DNA of 64,000 nucleotides. Source: Streptomyces sp. CoH27. Lineage in GTDB: Bacteria; Actinomycetota; Actinomycetes; Streptomycetales; Streptomycetaceae. Location of the stretch: positions 124,001 through 188,000 of the forward strand of contig NZ_JAIQYY010000011.1 of assembly GCF_020181035.1 (NCBI RefSeq), read 5' to 3'. Position numbers and translations under genes: made by a program. The notes under the pieces were generated by a model, which saw nothing but the letters and a program-made list of their open reading frames with translations, was not told the origin of the DNA and searched no databases. This document shows positions 32,196 to 41,131 of the stretch, in pieces. Within the stretch, counting starts at the first letter, position 1, and each line of letters opens with the position of its first letter.

Positions 32196-33686
32196 CTACT
32201 CCTCCCCCCGCCACCACCGCATCAACCGCCGCCAAACCCCCCGCCCCCGAACCGGGTCAGGCGCCGCAGGCATCGGCACCGGCATGGGCGGCACTGCGGG
32301 CCGGGGTTCGGCCGCCGGAGTCGGGTCCGAACGCCGAGCACCAGTCGGCCAACCGGACTGCTGAACCGCCGGAGCCCCATGGTGCGGTGCGATGTCGACG
32401 TCCTGCTGCGGCTTCGGCTCGAAGCGCACCGGCAGCGACACCAGATGCCGGGAGGCGATGGAGGAGCGCCAGCGCAGGTCCTCCTCCGGGCAGTCGAGCT
32501 GGACGTCGGGCAGTCGCATCAGCAGCGCGTCGACACCGACGTCGGCGATGGCACGGCCGATGTCCTGGCCGGGGCACTCGTGCGGGCCGCCGCCGAAGGC
32601 GAGATGCGAGCGGTTGCCCTGCATGCTCGCCGACAGGTCGGGGCGGATCCGCGGGTCGAGGTTGCCCGGCGCGGGCGCGAAGAGCAGCCCGTCGCCCTTG
32701 CGGATGCGCTGCCCGCCCAGCTCGGTGTCCTGCTTGGCGTAGTAGGCGAAGACGGTGCTGAACGGCGGCTCGTCCCACAGGGACTGCTCGATCGCCTCCG
32801 GCACGGTCATCTGGCCGCCGCTGAGCTGGGCGCGGAAGCCCGGCTCGGTGAGGACCATGCGCAGCGCGTTGGCGAGGAGATTCGCGGTGGCCTCGTAGGC
32901 CGCGAAGAGAACGAGCCGCAGGTGTTCGCGGACCTCGTCGTCGGTGAGCCCGGCCGGGTGGGTGACGAGGTGACTGGTGAAGTCATCCTCGGGCCGGGCG
33001 CGGCGCCGGGTGGTGAGCCGGCTCAGCGCCTCCATCACATAGGTGTGGCTCTGGATGGCGGTCTCGGTGCCCTTGAGGGCGTCCCGGGCGGCCTGGACCA
33101 TCCGGTCGTCGTACTCCTCGGGCATGCCGAGGATCTGGCACATGACGGCCATCGGCAGATGCTCGGCGAACTGGGAGACCAGATCGGCCCGGCCCCGTTC
33201 GCAGAACCGGTTGACCAGGCTCTGGGTGTAGCGGCCGATGTGCCGGCGCATGCTGCGGTGGTCGATGGTGTCCATGGCCGCGGTGACCGCCGCGCGCAGC
33301 CGCTGGTGCTCGTCGCCCTCGGCGTGCGAGCAGATCGGCTGCCAGGCGATGTGCGGCATGAGCGGGTGGTCGGGCTTGACGGTGCCGTCCAGCAGCGGGG
33401 TCCAGATCCGGCTGTCGCGGGTGTACACGGAGGAGCTGCGGACCATGTGGATGTTCTCGGCGTGCCCGAGGACCACCCACATGGGCACGTCGTCGTGGAG
33501 CAACGCGGGGGCCACGGAGCCGTGTTCCTCCCGCAGACGCTCGTAGAGGTCGCCCAGGTCCTCGGCATCGGGGCCGTAGAGCCGGCGCACTCCGCCGGGG
33601 CCGAGGCCGTGCGCGGGGCAGCCCGGCGGCGGGCCGGAGAGAGCGTCGGTGTCGGTGTCGGTCAGGGATCGGGGTTCAGACGTCAC
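32196..33686 (-). CDS. cvnE: Conservon cytochrome P450 lacking ExxR (CYP157C-like, RarE/CvnE)
   Basis: A 496-residue P450. The heme loop AFGGGPHECPGQDIGR is intact, with the Cys ligand. The I-helix reads LFAAYEATANLLAN. In the K-helix, where ExxR is expected, the sequence is IEQSLWDEPP, so the Arg is Trp and the motif is missing. This EQSLW form was reported for CYP157C1 (SCO1626) and shows that ExxR is not universal. A proline-rich extension of about 75 residues ends in VWRRLMRWWRGEE, an amphipathic tail that could touch the membrane. It is the last gene of the conservon, 45 bases after the GTPase gene. Substrate and redox partner are unknown. Confidence 0.93.
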   Translation of the reverse strand: MTSEPRSLTDTDTDALSGPPPGCPAHGLGPGGVRRLYGPDAEDLGDLYERLREEHGSVAPALLHDDVPMWVVLGHAENIHMVRSSSVYTRDSRIWTPLLDGTVKPDHPLMPHIAWQPICSHAEGDEHQRLRAAVTAAMDTIDHRSMRRHIGRYTQSLVNRFCERGRADLVSQFAEHLPMAVMCQILGMPEEYDDRMVQAARDALKGTETAIQSHTYVMEALSRLTTRRRARPEDDFTSHLVTHPAGLTDDEVREHLRLVLFAAYEATANLLANALRMVLTEPGFRAQLSGGQMTVPEAIEQSLWDEPPFSTVFAYYAKQDTELGGQRIRKGDGLLFAPAPGNLDPRIRPDLSASMQGNRSHLAFGGGPHECPGQDIGRAIADVGVDALLMRLPDVQLDCPEEDLRWRSSIASRHLVSLPVRFEPKPQQDVDIAPHHGAPAVQQSGWPTGARRSDPTPAAEPRPAVPPMPVPMPAAPDPVRGRGVWRRLMRWWRGEE

Positions 33687-33731
33687 GGTGTCGCTCCGGA
33701 ACGAAAAGATGCGGGGGTCGGTCGGTACGGG

Positions 33732-34352
33732 TCAGGTGCGGGCGCCGGACAGGGCGATGGAGTGCAGGAAGCGCATCAGGGTCAGCAGCACGTCCTTGCT
33801 GGACGCCCGGCGCCGTACGTCGCACTCGACGATCGGGATCTCCGGGGTCAGGTCCAGCGCGGTGCGCAGTTCCTCGACCGGGTAACGGGGCGCGTCCGGG
33901 AAGGTGTTGACGGCGACGACGAAGGGCACACCGCGCTCCTCCAGCCGGCCCATGACGTCGAAGCTGACCTCCAGCCGCCGGGTGTCGACGAGGACGACCG
34001 CGCCGAGCGCGCCTTCGAACAGGCCGTTCCACAGGAACCAGAAGCGTTCCTGGCCGGGGGTGCCGAACAGATAGAGCACCAGCTTGTCGGTGATGCTGAT
34101 GCGGCCGAAGTCCATGGCCACGGTGGTGGCCGTCTTCGATTCGGAGCCGTAGTTGTCGTCCACGCCGATACCGGCCTGGGTCATGGTCTCCTCGGTGGTC
34201 AGCGGCCTGATGTCGCTGACGGAGCCGACCATGGTGGTCTTGCCGACACCGAAGCCGCCCACGATCACGATCTTGACCGCGGACTGCGCCGTCTGCGGCA
34301 GATGATCCTCCGTGCGCGGTCCGGGGATCGTGTCAGAGCCGTTGAAGTCCAT
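33732..34352 (-). CDS. cvnD: Conservon small GTPase (CvnD/RarD)
   Basis: A 206-residue Ras-like bacterial GTPase. The P-loop is GGFGVGKTT (residues 32-40). The G3 motif is LFGTPGQERFWF, where DxxG is replaced by GTPG, and the G4 position reads VAVNTF instead of NKxD, both typical of the MglA-like conservon family. In the model from S. coelicolor Cvn9, the GTPase associates with CvnA-C at the membrane like a G-protein module that represses aerial development. It overlaps the cvnC gene by 20 bases. Confidence 0.95.
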   Translation of the reverse strand: MDFNGSDTIPGPRTEDHLPQTAQSAVKIVIVGGFGVGKTTMVGSVSDIRPLTTEETMTQAGIGVDDNYGSESKTATTVAMDFGRISITDKLVLYLFGTPGQERFWFLWNGLFEGALGAVVLVDTRRLEVSFDVMGRLEERGVPFVVAVNTFPDAPRYPVEELRTALDLTPEIPIVECDVRRRASSKDVLLTLMRFLHSIALSGART

Positions 34353-34755
34353 GCATCACCGCTTCGAGGAGTGAACGGTCGGGGAGCGCCTGGCGGACGA
34401 TCGGGGCGCGCGCCTGCACCAGTCCCGTCGTGATCATGTCGGTGATCAGTACGGTCATCGCGCTGAACGGCAGGCTCAGATAGGCCGACAGCTCGGCGAC
34501 GGACAGGGGGGCGGCACACAGTCGCAGCACCGCCGAGTGCTCCGGCGAGGCGTCCGGCTGGGGTGCGGAGCGCGCCACGATTAACGTCACGAGGTCGAGT
34601 TCGGCGCGTGCGCCGTCCTTGGATTCGGCGAAGGCGTAGAGCCGTTCGGGGTTCTTGGGCTCGGCCTGGCCGTCCGCTGTCTTGGGCGCGGACGGCTTCG
34701 GCAGCGAGGGGGGCGGCGGGAGCGGCTGGCGCCGTTTGCGTCGTGGAGGAGTCAT
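34333..34755 (-). CDS. cvnC: Conservon DUF742 protein (CvnC/RarC)
   Basis: A 140-residue protein of the DUF742 family. A basic, proline-rich N-terminus (RRKRRQPLPPPPSLPKPS) leads to a winged-helix-like domain (HSAVLRLCAAPLSVAELSAYLSLPFSAMTVLITDMITTG). It lacks any catalytic motif and is thought to act as a scaffold or DNA-binding-like adaptor between kinase and GTPase. Its ATG overlaps the cvnB stop by four bases, and its 3' end overlaps cvnD. Confidence 0.94.
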   Translation of the reverse strand: MTPPRRKRRQPLPPPPSLPKPSAPKTADGQAEPKNPERLYAFAESKDGARAELDLVTLIVARSAPQPDASPEHSAVLRLCAAPLSVAELSAYLSLPFSAMTVLITDMITTGLVQARAPIVRQALPDRSLLEAVMHGLQRL

Positions 34756-35156
34756 ACGGTCTGCCCGTTCCGCCGGGGCGGACTGGTGAGGTGGGCACCG
34801 ATCCGCACGACGAGGTCGCGCATCATGCCGCTCATCCGGCCGGGCTCGCAGGTCACGTCGGCCAGTACGGCGAGGAAGGCGTTGTCACCGGCGTTCATCA
34901 GGTAGAAGTAGCCGCCGTCGATCTCGAAGACGACGACCTGCATGTCACCGGCGCCCGGGAGCTCCTGGATGATGGCGCCGGCCAGGCTCTGCACGCCCGC
35001 GCAGGCGGCGGCCACCCGGTCGGCGGCGTCGGGGTCGCCGCCGTAGCGGGCGATGCGCAGTCCGTCGGCGGAGAGGACCACGATCATCTCGATGCCCGGC
35101 ACGCCGTCGTTGAGTTGCTTGAGCATCCAGTCGATGTTGCCGCGCTGCTGGATCAC
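34752..35156 (-). CDS. cvnB: Conservon roadblock/LC7 protein (CvnB/RarB)
   Basis: A 134-residue Roadblock/LC7 domain protein (LNDGVPGIEMIVVLSADGLRIA, AGAIIQELPGAGDMQVVVFE, YFYLMNAGDNAFLAVLAD). Such proteins act as GTPase partners, comparable to MglB. GTG at 35156 overlaps the cvnA stop as GTGA, and the cvnB 3' end overlaps cvnC, so the module is tightly coupled. Length and sequence are standard. Confidence 0.95.
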   Translation of the reverse strand: MIQQRGNIDWMLKQLNDGVPGIEMIVVLSADGLRIARYGGDPDAADRVAAACAGVQSLAGAIIQELPGAGDMQVVVFEIDGGYFYLMNAGDNAFLAVLADVTCEPGRMSGMMRDLVVRIGAHLTSPPRRNGQTV

Positions 35157-36820
35157 TTGAGGTCCCCCTCGTCGTAGGCCTCGGTGGCGCCCTCGACGGG
35201 CTCGTCCGGGTAGTCTTTGAGCAGGTGCACGTACTTTTCCGGGTGCCTTGTGAAGTCGGTCAGTTCGGGCCCGGTGGCGCCCTCGGGCATGCCCTCGCGC
35301 AGGCCGTTCCAGAAGTCCTCGATCCCCTGGCCGATCGGCCGTTCCCGGAGCTTCTTGATCTCGGGGTCCAGCTCGGGCTCCGGTTCCGGCTTGTGCTGCG
35401 ACCAGATTGTCGGCCTGCCCTCGCGCTCGGCGCGCTCGATCTCGGCCTGCTCCGCGTAGCGCTGGCTGAGCGGGGTCTTCACCTTGCTGCGGCGCTGCGG
35501 CAGACCGCCTGCCGTCCACTCGGTGACGATGGGGACGTCGTCCTCCATGGAGATGCCGGCGGGGATCTTGGGGCTGGTGGGGCGGCGCCTCTTGGGGCGG
35601 CGCTTCGGGCCCTCCACGGCGCCTAGTTCCTTCATGGGGATGCCGGTGGCGCCGATGCCGTGGGCGGCGCCCACGCCGGGCTCGGTGGTCGTCATGACGC
35701 GCGGCACGATGAGGATCGCGCGGACACCGCCGTACGCGGAGGCCCGCAGCGAGACCTCCATGTCGAACATCTTGCACAGGCGGCCCACGACAGCGAGGCC
35801 GAGGCGCGGGTTCTCGCCCAGGTTGTGGGCGTCGTCGCCGTTCTTGGCGTCCTCGATCATCCGCTCGACGCGGGCACGGGACTCCTCGTTGAGGCTGACG
35901 CCGGCGTCCTCGATCTCGATGACGATGCCGGTCTGCACCTCGGTGGCGGTGACGTGCACCTTGGTCGTGGGCGGCGAGTAGCGGGTGGCGTTGTCGAGGA
36001 GTTCGGCGGCGGCGTGGATGACCGGCTCGACCGCCGTGCCCTTGATGTTGATGTTGACGATGGAGTTCAGCTGGATGCGGCGGTACTCCAGGATGCGCGA
36101 CATGGCGCCGCGCAGCGTGCTGTAGAGGGAGACCGGCAGGGGCCACTGGCGGCCCGGCCGGCCGCCGCCGAGGACGGAGATGGTGTCGGCGAGGCGGCCG
36201 ATCAGCGAGGTGCCGTGGTCGATGCGCAGCAGGTCGTCGAAGACCTCGGGGCTGCGGCCGTGGTCCTCCTCCATCTCCCGGAGTTCCTTGGCCTGCTGGT
36301 GGACGATGGCCTGGACGCGGCGGGCGATGGTCACGAAGGAGCGCTCGGTGGCGTCACGCATCGAGATCTCACGGTCGGCGCCGCGCAGCGCGACATGGAA
36401 CAGCTCGCGGTAGATGTCGGGCAGGGCCCGCAGTTCGGGATCGGCGTCGTAGACGTCGATCAGGACGTCCCTGATGTACTGGCCGGCGCGCAGTCGCAGC
36501 AGACCGGTGGGGATGATGTCCGTGGCGAACTTGTGGATCAGCTCGTCCTGGGCGGCGATCCGGTGTTCCAGATACGCGGCGTGACGGGCGTGCTCGGCCT
36601 GTTCCTCGCGGAGCCTGCGGCCGCGGCGGGCGGCCTCTCCGCCCATGGCGAGGACCAGGAGCAGGGCCAGGGCCCCGACCGCGCCGACGACGATCCGGGC
36701 GGAGGCCGGCGCCAGGGCGATGGCCCCGCCGGTCGCGGCTGCCATCAATATGGCCGGCGGCAACAGCACGCGCGCATAGGGACGTTCACGGCGACCGGGA
36801 GGCTTCTGAACACTCACCAT
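35153..36820 (-). CDS. cvnA: Conservon sensor histidine-kinase-like protein (CvnA/RarA)
   Basis: A 555-residue membrane protein. Two N-terminal membrane spans (about 18-60, VLLPPAILMAAATGGAIAL, IVVGAVGALALLLVLAMGG) lead to a coiled segment and a HATPase_c domain with an N-box in AAELLDNATRYSPPTT and a G-box in LGLAVVGRLC. A classical HisKA H-box is not obvious, so phosphotransfer is uncertain. The C-terminal 200 residues are charged and proline-rich (RRPKRRRPTSP, KPEPEPELDPEI). ATG at 36820 is preceded by GAAGG and replaces a longer frame. It starts the conservon operon; in S. coelicolor the rar/Cvn9 operon controls aerial mycelium formation. Confidence 0.94.
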   Translation of the reverse strand: MVSVQKPPGRRERPYARVLLPPAILMAAATGGAIALAPASARIVVGAVGALALLLVLAMGGEAARRGRRLREEQAEHARHAAYLEHRIAAQDELIHKFATDIIPTGLLRLRAGQYIRDVLIDVYDADPELRALPDIYRELFHVALRGADREISMRDATERSFVTIARRVQAIVHQQAKELREMEEDHGRSPEVFDDLLRIDHGTSLIGRLADTISVLGGGRPGRQWPLPVSLYSTLRGAMSRILEYRRIQLNSIVNINIKGTAVEPVIHAAAELLDNATRYSPPTTKVHVTATEVQTGIVIEIEDAGVSLNEESRARVERMIEDAKNGDDAHNLGENPRLGLAVVGRLCKMFDMEVSLRASAYGGVRAILIVPRVMTTTEPGVGAAHGIGATGIPMKELGAVEGPKRRPKRRRPTSPKIPAGISMEDDVPIVTEWTAGGLPQRRSKVKTPLSQRYAEQAEIERAEREGRPTIWSQHKPEPEPELDPEIKKLRERPIGQGIEDFWNGLREGMPEGATGPELTDFTRHPEKYVHLLKDYPDEPVEGATEAYDEGDLK

Positions 36821-37169
36821 GGATGCCTTCTGAGACGAATCGGCTGGGTGTCGGGGGTGCTTGTGGGGGGAAGGTTCATAGAACTGTCGGGATCTATCGC
36901 ACGTTTGGGAACAGGCGCACGAATTCACCTCAACTCGGTGCGCCGCGGGCGAGCTTAGTCCGACCAGATCATCGCCGTGTCATATTCGGCAAGCACCTGA
37001 AATCGCCCCCGCAACAGGAGTACGCTCGACCCCATTTACACGCTGGGCTTCCGTTCGAACACATTACGTAGTCGCATGCGGGCATGCGAAAGCAACTCAC
37101 CGTAATGAGTGAAGGGGCCGCGGATGCGACCCCTTCAGGCGACCCCTTCAGACAGCGGGCGGGACGGGT
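36821..37169. other. Gene-free region upstream of the conservon
   Basis: No gene is seen. It contains the conservon promoter (A/T-richer around 36870-36920 and 36960-37070) and the end of the helicase transcript. GCATGCGGGCATGC (37075-37088) is a short direct/inverted repeat. The terminator of the helicase is listed separately. Confidence 0.5.
37110..37137 (-). terminator. Terminator of the helicase gene
   Basis: TGAAGGGG and CCCCTTCA pair, with an inner CGC/GCG pair, just after the helicase stop on the minus strand. A second partial copy of the CCCCTTCA arm follows at 37143-37150. No U-tract. Confidence 0.65.
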
Positions 37170-39977
37170 TCAGCCCACGGACGAGTAGGCGACGACACCC
37201 CGCAGCACCTGATCCACGGCCTTACGGGCGGCCTTGGCCACGGTCGAGCCCTCCACAGGAGCCGCCGCGGAGATCTGCCCCAGCACGTCGATCACCTGTT
37301 TGCACCACCGCACGAAGTCGCCGGCCGGCATCTCCGCCTCGCGCAGCACCTCGTCGAGCCCCTTCCCGGAGGCCCACATGTACGCGGCCCAGGCGAAGCC
37401 GAGATCCGGCTCGCGCTGGCCGACGCCCTCGGTCTGGCTGATCCGGAACTCCTCCTCCAGACCGTCGAGCCGGCCCCAGATCCGGACCATCTCGCCCAGC
37501 GCCGCCTTCGCCTTGCCGGAGGGCAGCTTGGGGGCGAGCGCGTCGTCGCCGACCCGGGCCTCGTACACCAACGCCGAGACGCACGCGGCGAGTTCGGCCG
37601 GGCCGAGACCCTCCCAGACACCCTCGCGCAGGCACTCGCTGGCCAGCAGGTCGAGTTCGCCGTACAGCCGGGCGAGCCGCTTGCCGTGCTCGGTGACCTC
37701 GTCGCCGCGCAGATAGTCCAGCTCGGTCAGCAGGGCCACGATCCGGTCGAAGGTCCGCGCGATGGTGTTCGTACGTCCCTCGATCCGCCGTTCCAGCTGC
37801 GAGGTGTCACGCAGCAGCCGGTGGTACCGCTCGGCCCAACGGGCGTGGTCCTCACGGTCGTTGCAGCCGTGGCAGGGGTGCGCGCGGATCGCTGTGCGCA
37901 GCCGGGCGATCTCGCGGTCGTCGGCGGCCTGCGAGCGCTTCTTGCGGGCCCGCTCCGGCGGGATGTGTCCGGCCTTGGTGCGCAGCGCGGAGGCGAGGTC
38001 CCGGCGCGACTGCGGCGAGCGCGGGTTGAAGCTCTTCGGGATCCGCATCCGGTCCAGCGCCTCGACCGGCACCGGGAAGTCCATCGACGCCAGCCGCTTG
38101 ACCTGCCGTTCGGCGGTCAGCACCAGCGGGCGTGGGCCGTCGTGGTGGTCGAAGCCGCGGTGCCCGGTGGCGCGGCCGGCCGGCAGACCCGGGTCCAGCA
38201 CGAGCGCCAGGCCGGCGTACTTGCCCGTGGGTACGTGGATGACGTCGCCCGGCTTGAGCTTCTCCAGCGCACTGGCGGCCTCGGCACGGCGCTGGTTGAC
38301 GCCCTGCCGGGCCAGCTCGGTCTCGCGGTCCTTCAGCTCACGACGCAGCCGCGCGTACTCCTCGAAGTCGCCGAGGTGGCAGGTCATCGACTCCTTGTAG
38401 CCCGCGAGCCCCTCTTCGTTGCGCTGCACCTGGCGGGAGATCCCGACGACCGACTTGTCGGCCTGGAACTGCGCGAAGGAGGTCTCCAGCAGCTCGCGCG
38501 AGCGGTGCCGGCCGAACTGCTCCACCAGGTTGACCGCCATGTTGTACGACGGCTTGAAGCTGGAACGCAGCGGGTACGTACGCGTGCCCGCGAGGCCGGC
38601 CAGGTGCTCGGGGCTCATCCCGCGCTGCCACAGCACGACGGCGTGGCCCTCGATGTCGATCCCACGGCGGCCGGCGCGCCCGGTGAGCTGGGTGTACTCG
38701 CCCGGGGTGATGTCGGCGTGCTGCTCGCCGTTCCACTTGACGAGCTTCTCCAGCACCACCGAGCGGGCGGGCATGTTGATGCCGAGGGCGAGGGTCTCGG
38801 TCGCGAACACGGCCTTGACCAGGCCGCGCACGAACAGCTCCTCGACGACCTCCTTGAAGGTCGGCAGCATGCCCGCGTGGTGCGCGGCGATGCCCCGCTC
38901 CAGGCCCTCCAGCCACTCGTAGTACCCGAGGACGTGCAGGTCCTCCGTCGGGATGGAGGCGGTGCGCTCCTCGACCAGGGCACGGACCCGCTCCCGGGCC
39001 TCCTCGTCGTTGAGCCGCAGACCCGCGTACAGGCACTGCTGGACGGCGGCCTCGCAGGCGGCGCGGCTGAAGATGAAGGTGATGGCCGGAAGCAGCCCCT
39101 CGGAGTCCAGCCGCTCGATGACCTCGGGGCGGCCCGGCGTCCACACCCGCGAGCGCTGTCTGCGCTCCCGCTCCCGGTCGGCCTCACGCATCGCCCGGCC
39201 GCGGCGGCGGTCCTGGTACGACGGTCTGGTGGCCTCCATGCGGGCCAGGCGGGCCAGGTCGGGGTTGACGGCCTTCTTGTGGCCCTCGCCCTCCTCGAAC
39301 AGGTCGTACATCCGGCGCCCGGCGAGCACGTGCTGGAACAGCGGCACGGGCCGGTGCTCGGAGACGATCACCTCGGTGTCGCCGCGGACGGTGTCCAGCC
39401 AGTCACCGAACTCCTCGGCGTTGGACACGGTCGCGGACAGTGACACCAGGGTCACCGACTCAGGGAGGTGGATGATCACCTCTTCCCAGACGGCGCCGCG
39501 GAAGCGGTCGGAGAGGTAGTGCACCTCGTCCATGACCACGTAGCCGAGGCCGAGCAGGGTCTGGGAGCCGGCGTACAGCATGTTCCGCAGGACCTCGGTG
39601 GTCATCACGACCACCGGGGCGTCCGAGTTGATGCTGTTGTCGCCGGTGAGAAGGCCGACCATGCCGTCCCCGTAGCGGCGGCACAGATCGGCGTACTTCT
39701 GGTTCGACAGCGCCTTGATGGGTGTCGTGTAGAAGCACTTCTTGCCCTGCCGGAGGGCGAGGTGGACGGCGAACTCGCCCACGATCGTCTTGCCCGAGCC
39801 GGTGGGGGCGGCCACCAGCACGCCCTTCCCCGCCTCAAGCGCCTCGCAGGCCTCGATCTGGAAGGGGTCGAGGCCGAAGTCGTACATCTCGCGGAAGGAC
39901 GCGAGCGCGGTGGCCTGCTCGGCTGCCCGCCTGCGGGCTGCCGCGTACCGCTCGGCCGGTGAGAGGTCCTCTGTCAT
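37170..39977 (-). CDS. helY: Ski2/Mtr4-like DEVH RNA helicase (HelY)
   Basis: A 935-residue superfamily 2 helicase. Walker A is AAPTGSGKTIVGEF, motif II is VMDEVHYLSDRFRG, motif III is LSATVSNAEEF, and motif VI is QLTGRAGRRGID. Middle and C-terminal domains (arch-like insertion, C-terminal DSHCT-like fold from about residue 750) resemble Ski2 and Mtr4 helicases. The likely role is 3'-5' unwinding of structured RNA. Its place after tatA-tatC matches the mycobacterial order pafA-pafB-pafC-tatA-tatC-helY. The start ATG (MTEDLSPAERY) matches relatives. A PCHGC cluster near residue 735 (AHPCHGCNDRE) might bind metal. Confidence 0.93.
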   Translation of the reverse strand: MTEDLSPAERYAAARRRAAEQATALASFREMYDFGLDPFQIEACEALEAGKGVLVAAPTGSGKTIVGEFAVHLALRQGKKCFYTTPIKALSNQKYADLCRRYGDGMVGLLTGDNSINSDAPVVVMTTEVLRNMLYAGSQTLLGLGYVVMDEVHYLSDRFRGAVWEEVIIHLPESVTLVSLSATVSNAEEFGDWLDTVRGDTEVIVSEHRPVPLFQHVLAGRRMYDLFEEGEGHKKAVNPDLARLARMEATRPSYQDRRRGRAMREADRERERRQRSRVWTPGRPEVIERLDSEGLLPAITFIFSRAACEAAVQQCLYAGLRLNDEEARERVRALVEERTASIPTEDLHVLGYYEWLEGLERGIAAHHAGMLPTFKEVVEELFVRGLVKAVFATETLALGINMPARSVVLEKLVKWNGEQHADITPGEYTQLTGRAGRRGIDIEGHAVVLWQRGMSPEHLAGLAGTRTYPLRSSFKPSYNMAVNLVEQFGRHRSRELLETSFAQFQADKSVVGISRQVQRNEEGLAGYKESMTCHLGDFEEYARLRRELKDRETELARQGVNQRRAEAASALEKLKPGDVIHVPTGKYAGLALVLDPGLPAGRATGHRGFDHHDGPRPLVLTAERQVKRLASMDFPVPVEALDRMRIPKSFNPRSPQSRRDLASALRTKAGHIPPERARKKRSQAADDREIARLRTAIRAHPCHGCNDREDHARWAERYHRLLRDTSQLERRIEGRTNTIARTFDRIVALLTELDYLRGDEVTEHGKRLARLYGELDLLASECLREGVWEGLGPAELAACVSALVYEARVGDDALAPKLPSGKAKAALGEMVRIWGRLDGLEEEFRISQTEGVGQREPDLGFAWAAYMWASGKGLDEVLREAEMPAGDFVRWCKQVIDVLGQISAAAPVEGSTVAKAARKAVDQVLRGVVAYSSVG

Positions 39978-40077
39978 CGTGCTTTCGAGCGTACCGGGCC
40001 CCACTGACAACCGGACGATCATTATCCCGATCGTGTGCTCCGTGACACCACGACACCGACACCACGACGCCGGCACG

Positions 40078-40111
40078 ACGCTGCCCCCGTCCGGCCGGAC
40101 GGGGGCAGCGT
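40078..40111. terminator. Perfect 34-base palindrome after tatC
   Basis: ACGCTGCCCCCGTCCGG is followed directly by its complement CCGGACGGGGGCAGCGT with no loop. It lies 29 bases after the tatC stop and ahead of the helicase, so it should terminate the tat transcript or form a cruciform. No U-tract. Confidence 0.8.
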
Positions 40112-40139
40112 GCGCGATGCGTTGAGGACGGGGGCGGGA

Positions 40140-41084
40140 TCAGGTCACGTCGTCGTAGCCGTTGACCCGGTCCGTGCCCGGCAGCTCGGGAGCGCCACTG
40201 GCGCTCACGGCCTCCACGTCGCCGATCTCTTCCGGTGTGAGGTCGAGCTGGGAGGCTTCGTCGTCCCCGGGGCCGGCGGCCTCCCGACGCGCCCTGCGCC
40301 GGTCGTTGAACATCGAGATCCCGACCGCGATGAAGTAGAGGACCCAGATCGGTGCGGCCAGCGCCAGCATCGTCAGCGGGTCCGTGCTGGGCGTGGCGAC
40401 GGCCGCGAACACCGTGATGCCGACGATCATGCCGCGCCACCAGCCGAGCATCCGCCGGCCGGTCAGGATGCCCGTGAGGTTGAGCATGACGAGCAGCAGC
40501 GGCATCTCGAAGGCGAGGCCGAAGACCACCACCATGCGTGTGACCAGGTTGAGCAGATCGTCCAGCGGAAGCAGGTTGTCCACCCCGGAGGGCGTGAAGT
40601 CGATGAGGACCTTCGCCGTGGTGGGCAGCACGTTGTAGGCGAGGTAGCCGCCGCCGAGGAAGAGGGGGAAGCCGAAGCCGACGAACGCGTAGGCGTACTT
40701 CTTCTCGTGACGGTGCAGGCCCGGCGCGACGAACGCCCACAGTTGGTAGAGCCAGACCGGGGCGGCCATCACGATGCCGGCCATGAGGGACACCTTCAGC
40801 GCGAGCGTGAAGGGCGCCAGCAGACCGTTGATCGTGATCCGGGCGCACGTCTGGTGTTGCTTCGACTTCGCCAGTTCCTCGAAGGACTGCGAACACCCCA
40901 CCGAGTGCAGCACCGGCTTGGTGAGGAGATTGATGATGTCCTTGTAGAAGAAGGCGGCCACGACCGTGACAACCAAGATCGCCAGGACACCCTTGGCGAG
41001 CCGGTTGCGCAGCTCACGCAAGTGATCCGCGAGAGGCATCCGCCCCTCGGGATCCGTCTCCTTCTTGCGGGCAGACTTGAGCAA
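40140..41084 (-). CDS. tatC: Sec-independent protein translocase TatC
   Basis: A 314-residue polytopic protein of the twin-arginine translocase, which binds Tat signal peptides. Six hydrophobic spans are visible. The conserved cytoplasmic start MPLADHLRELRNRL, a FVAPGLHRHEKKYAYAFVGF loop and a C-terminal basic/acidic tail are typical. TTG at 41084 (LKSARKKE) is used as the start since GAGGA precedes it and the upstream GTG is out of frame. It is about 47 bases after tatA in the same operon; there is no tatB here, which Streptomyces encodes elsewhere. Confidence 0.97.
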   Translation of the reverse strand: MLKSARKKETDPEGRMPLADHLRELRNRLAKGVLAILVVTVVAAFFYKDIINLLTKPVLHSVGCSQSFEELAKSKQHQTCARITINGLLAPFTLALKVSLMAGIVMAAPVWLYQLWAFVAPGLHRHEKKYAYAFVGFGFPLFLGGGYLAYNVLPTTAKVLIDFTPSGVDNLLPLDDLLNLVTRMVVVFGLAFEMPLLLVMLNLTGILTGRRMLGWWRGMIVGITVFAAVATPSTDPLTMLALAAPIWVLYFIAVGISMFNDRRRARREAAGPGDDEASQLDLTPEEIGDVEAVSASGAPELPGTDRVNGYDDVT

Positions 41085-41131
41085 CCCACATCCTCATCTC
41101 GTGCAGCGGACCGGATGCACCGGTCCTCGCG

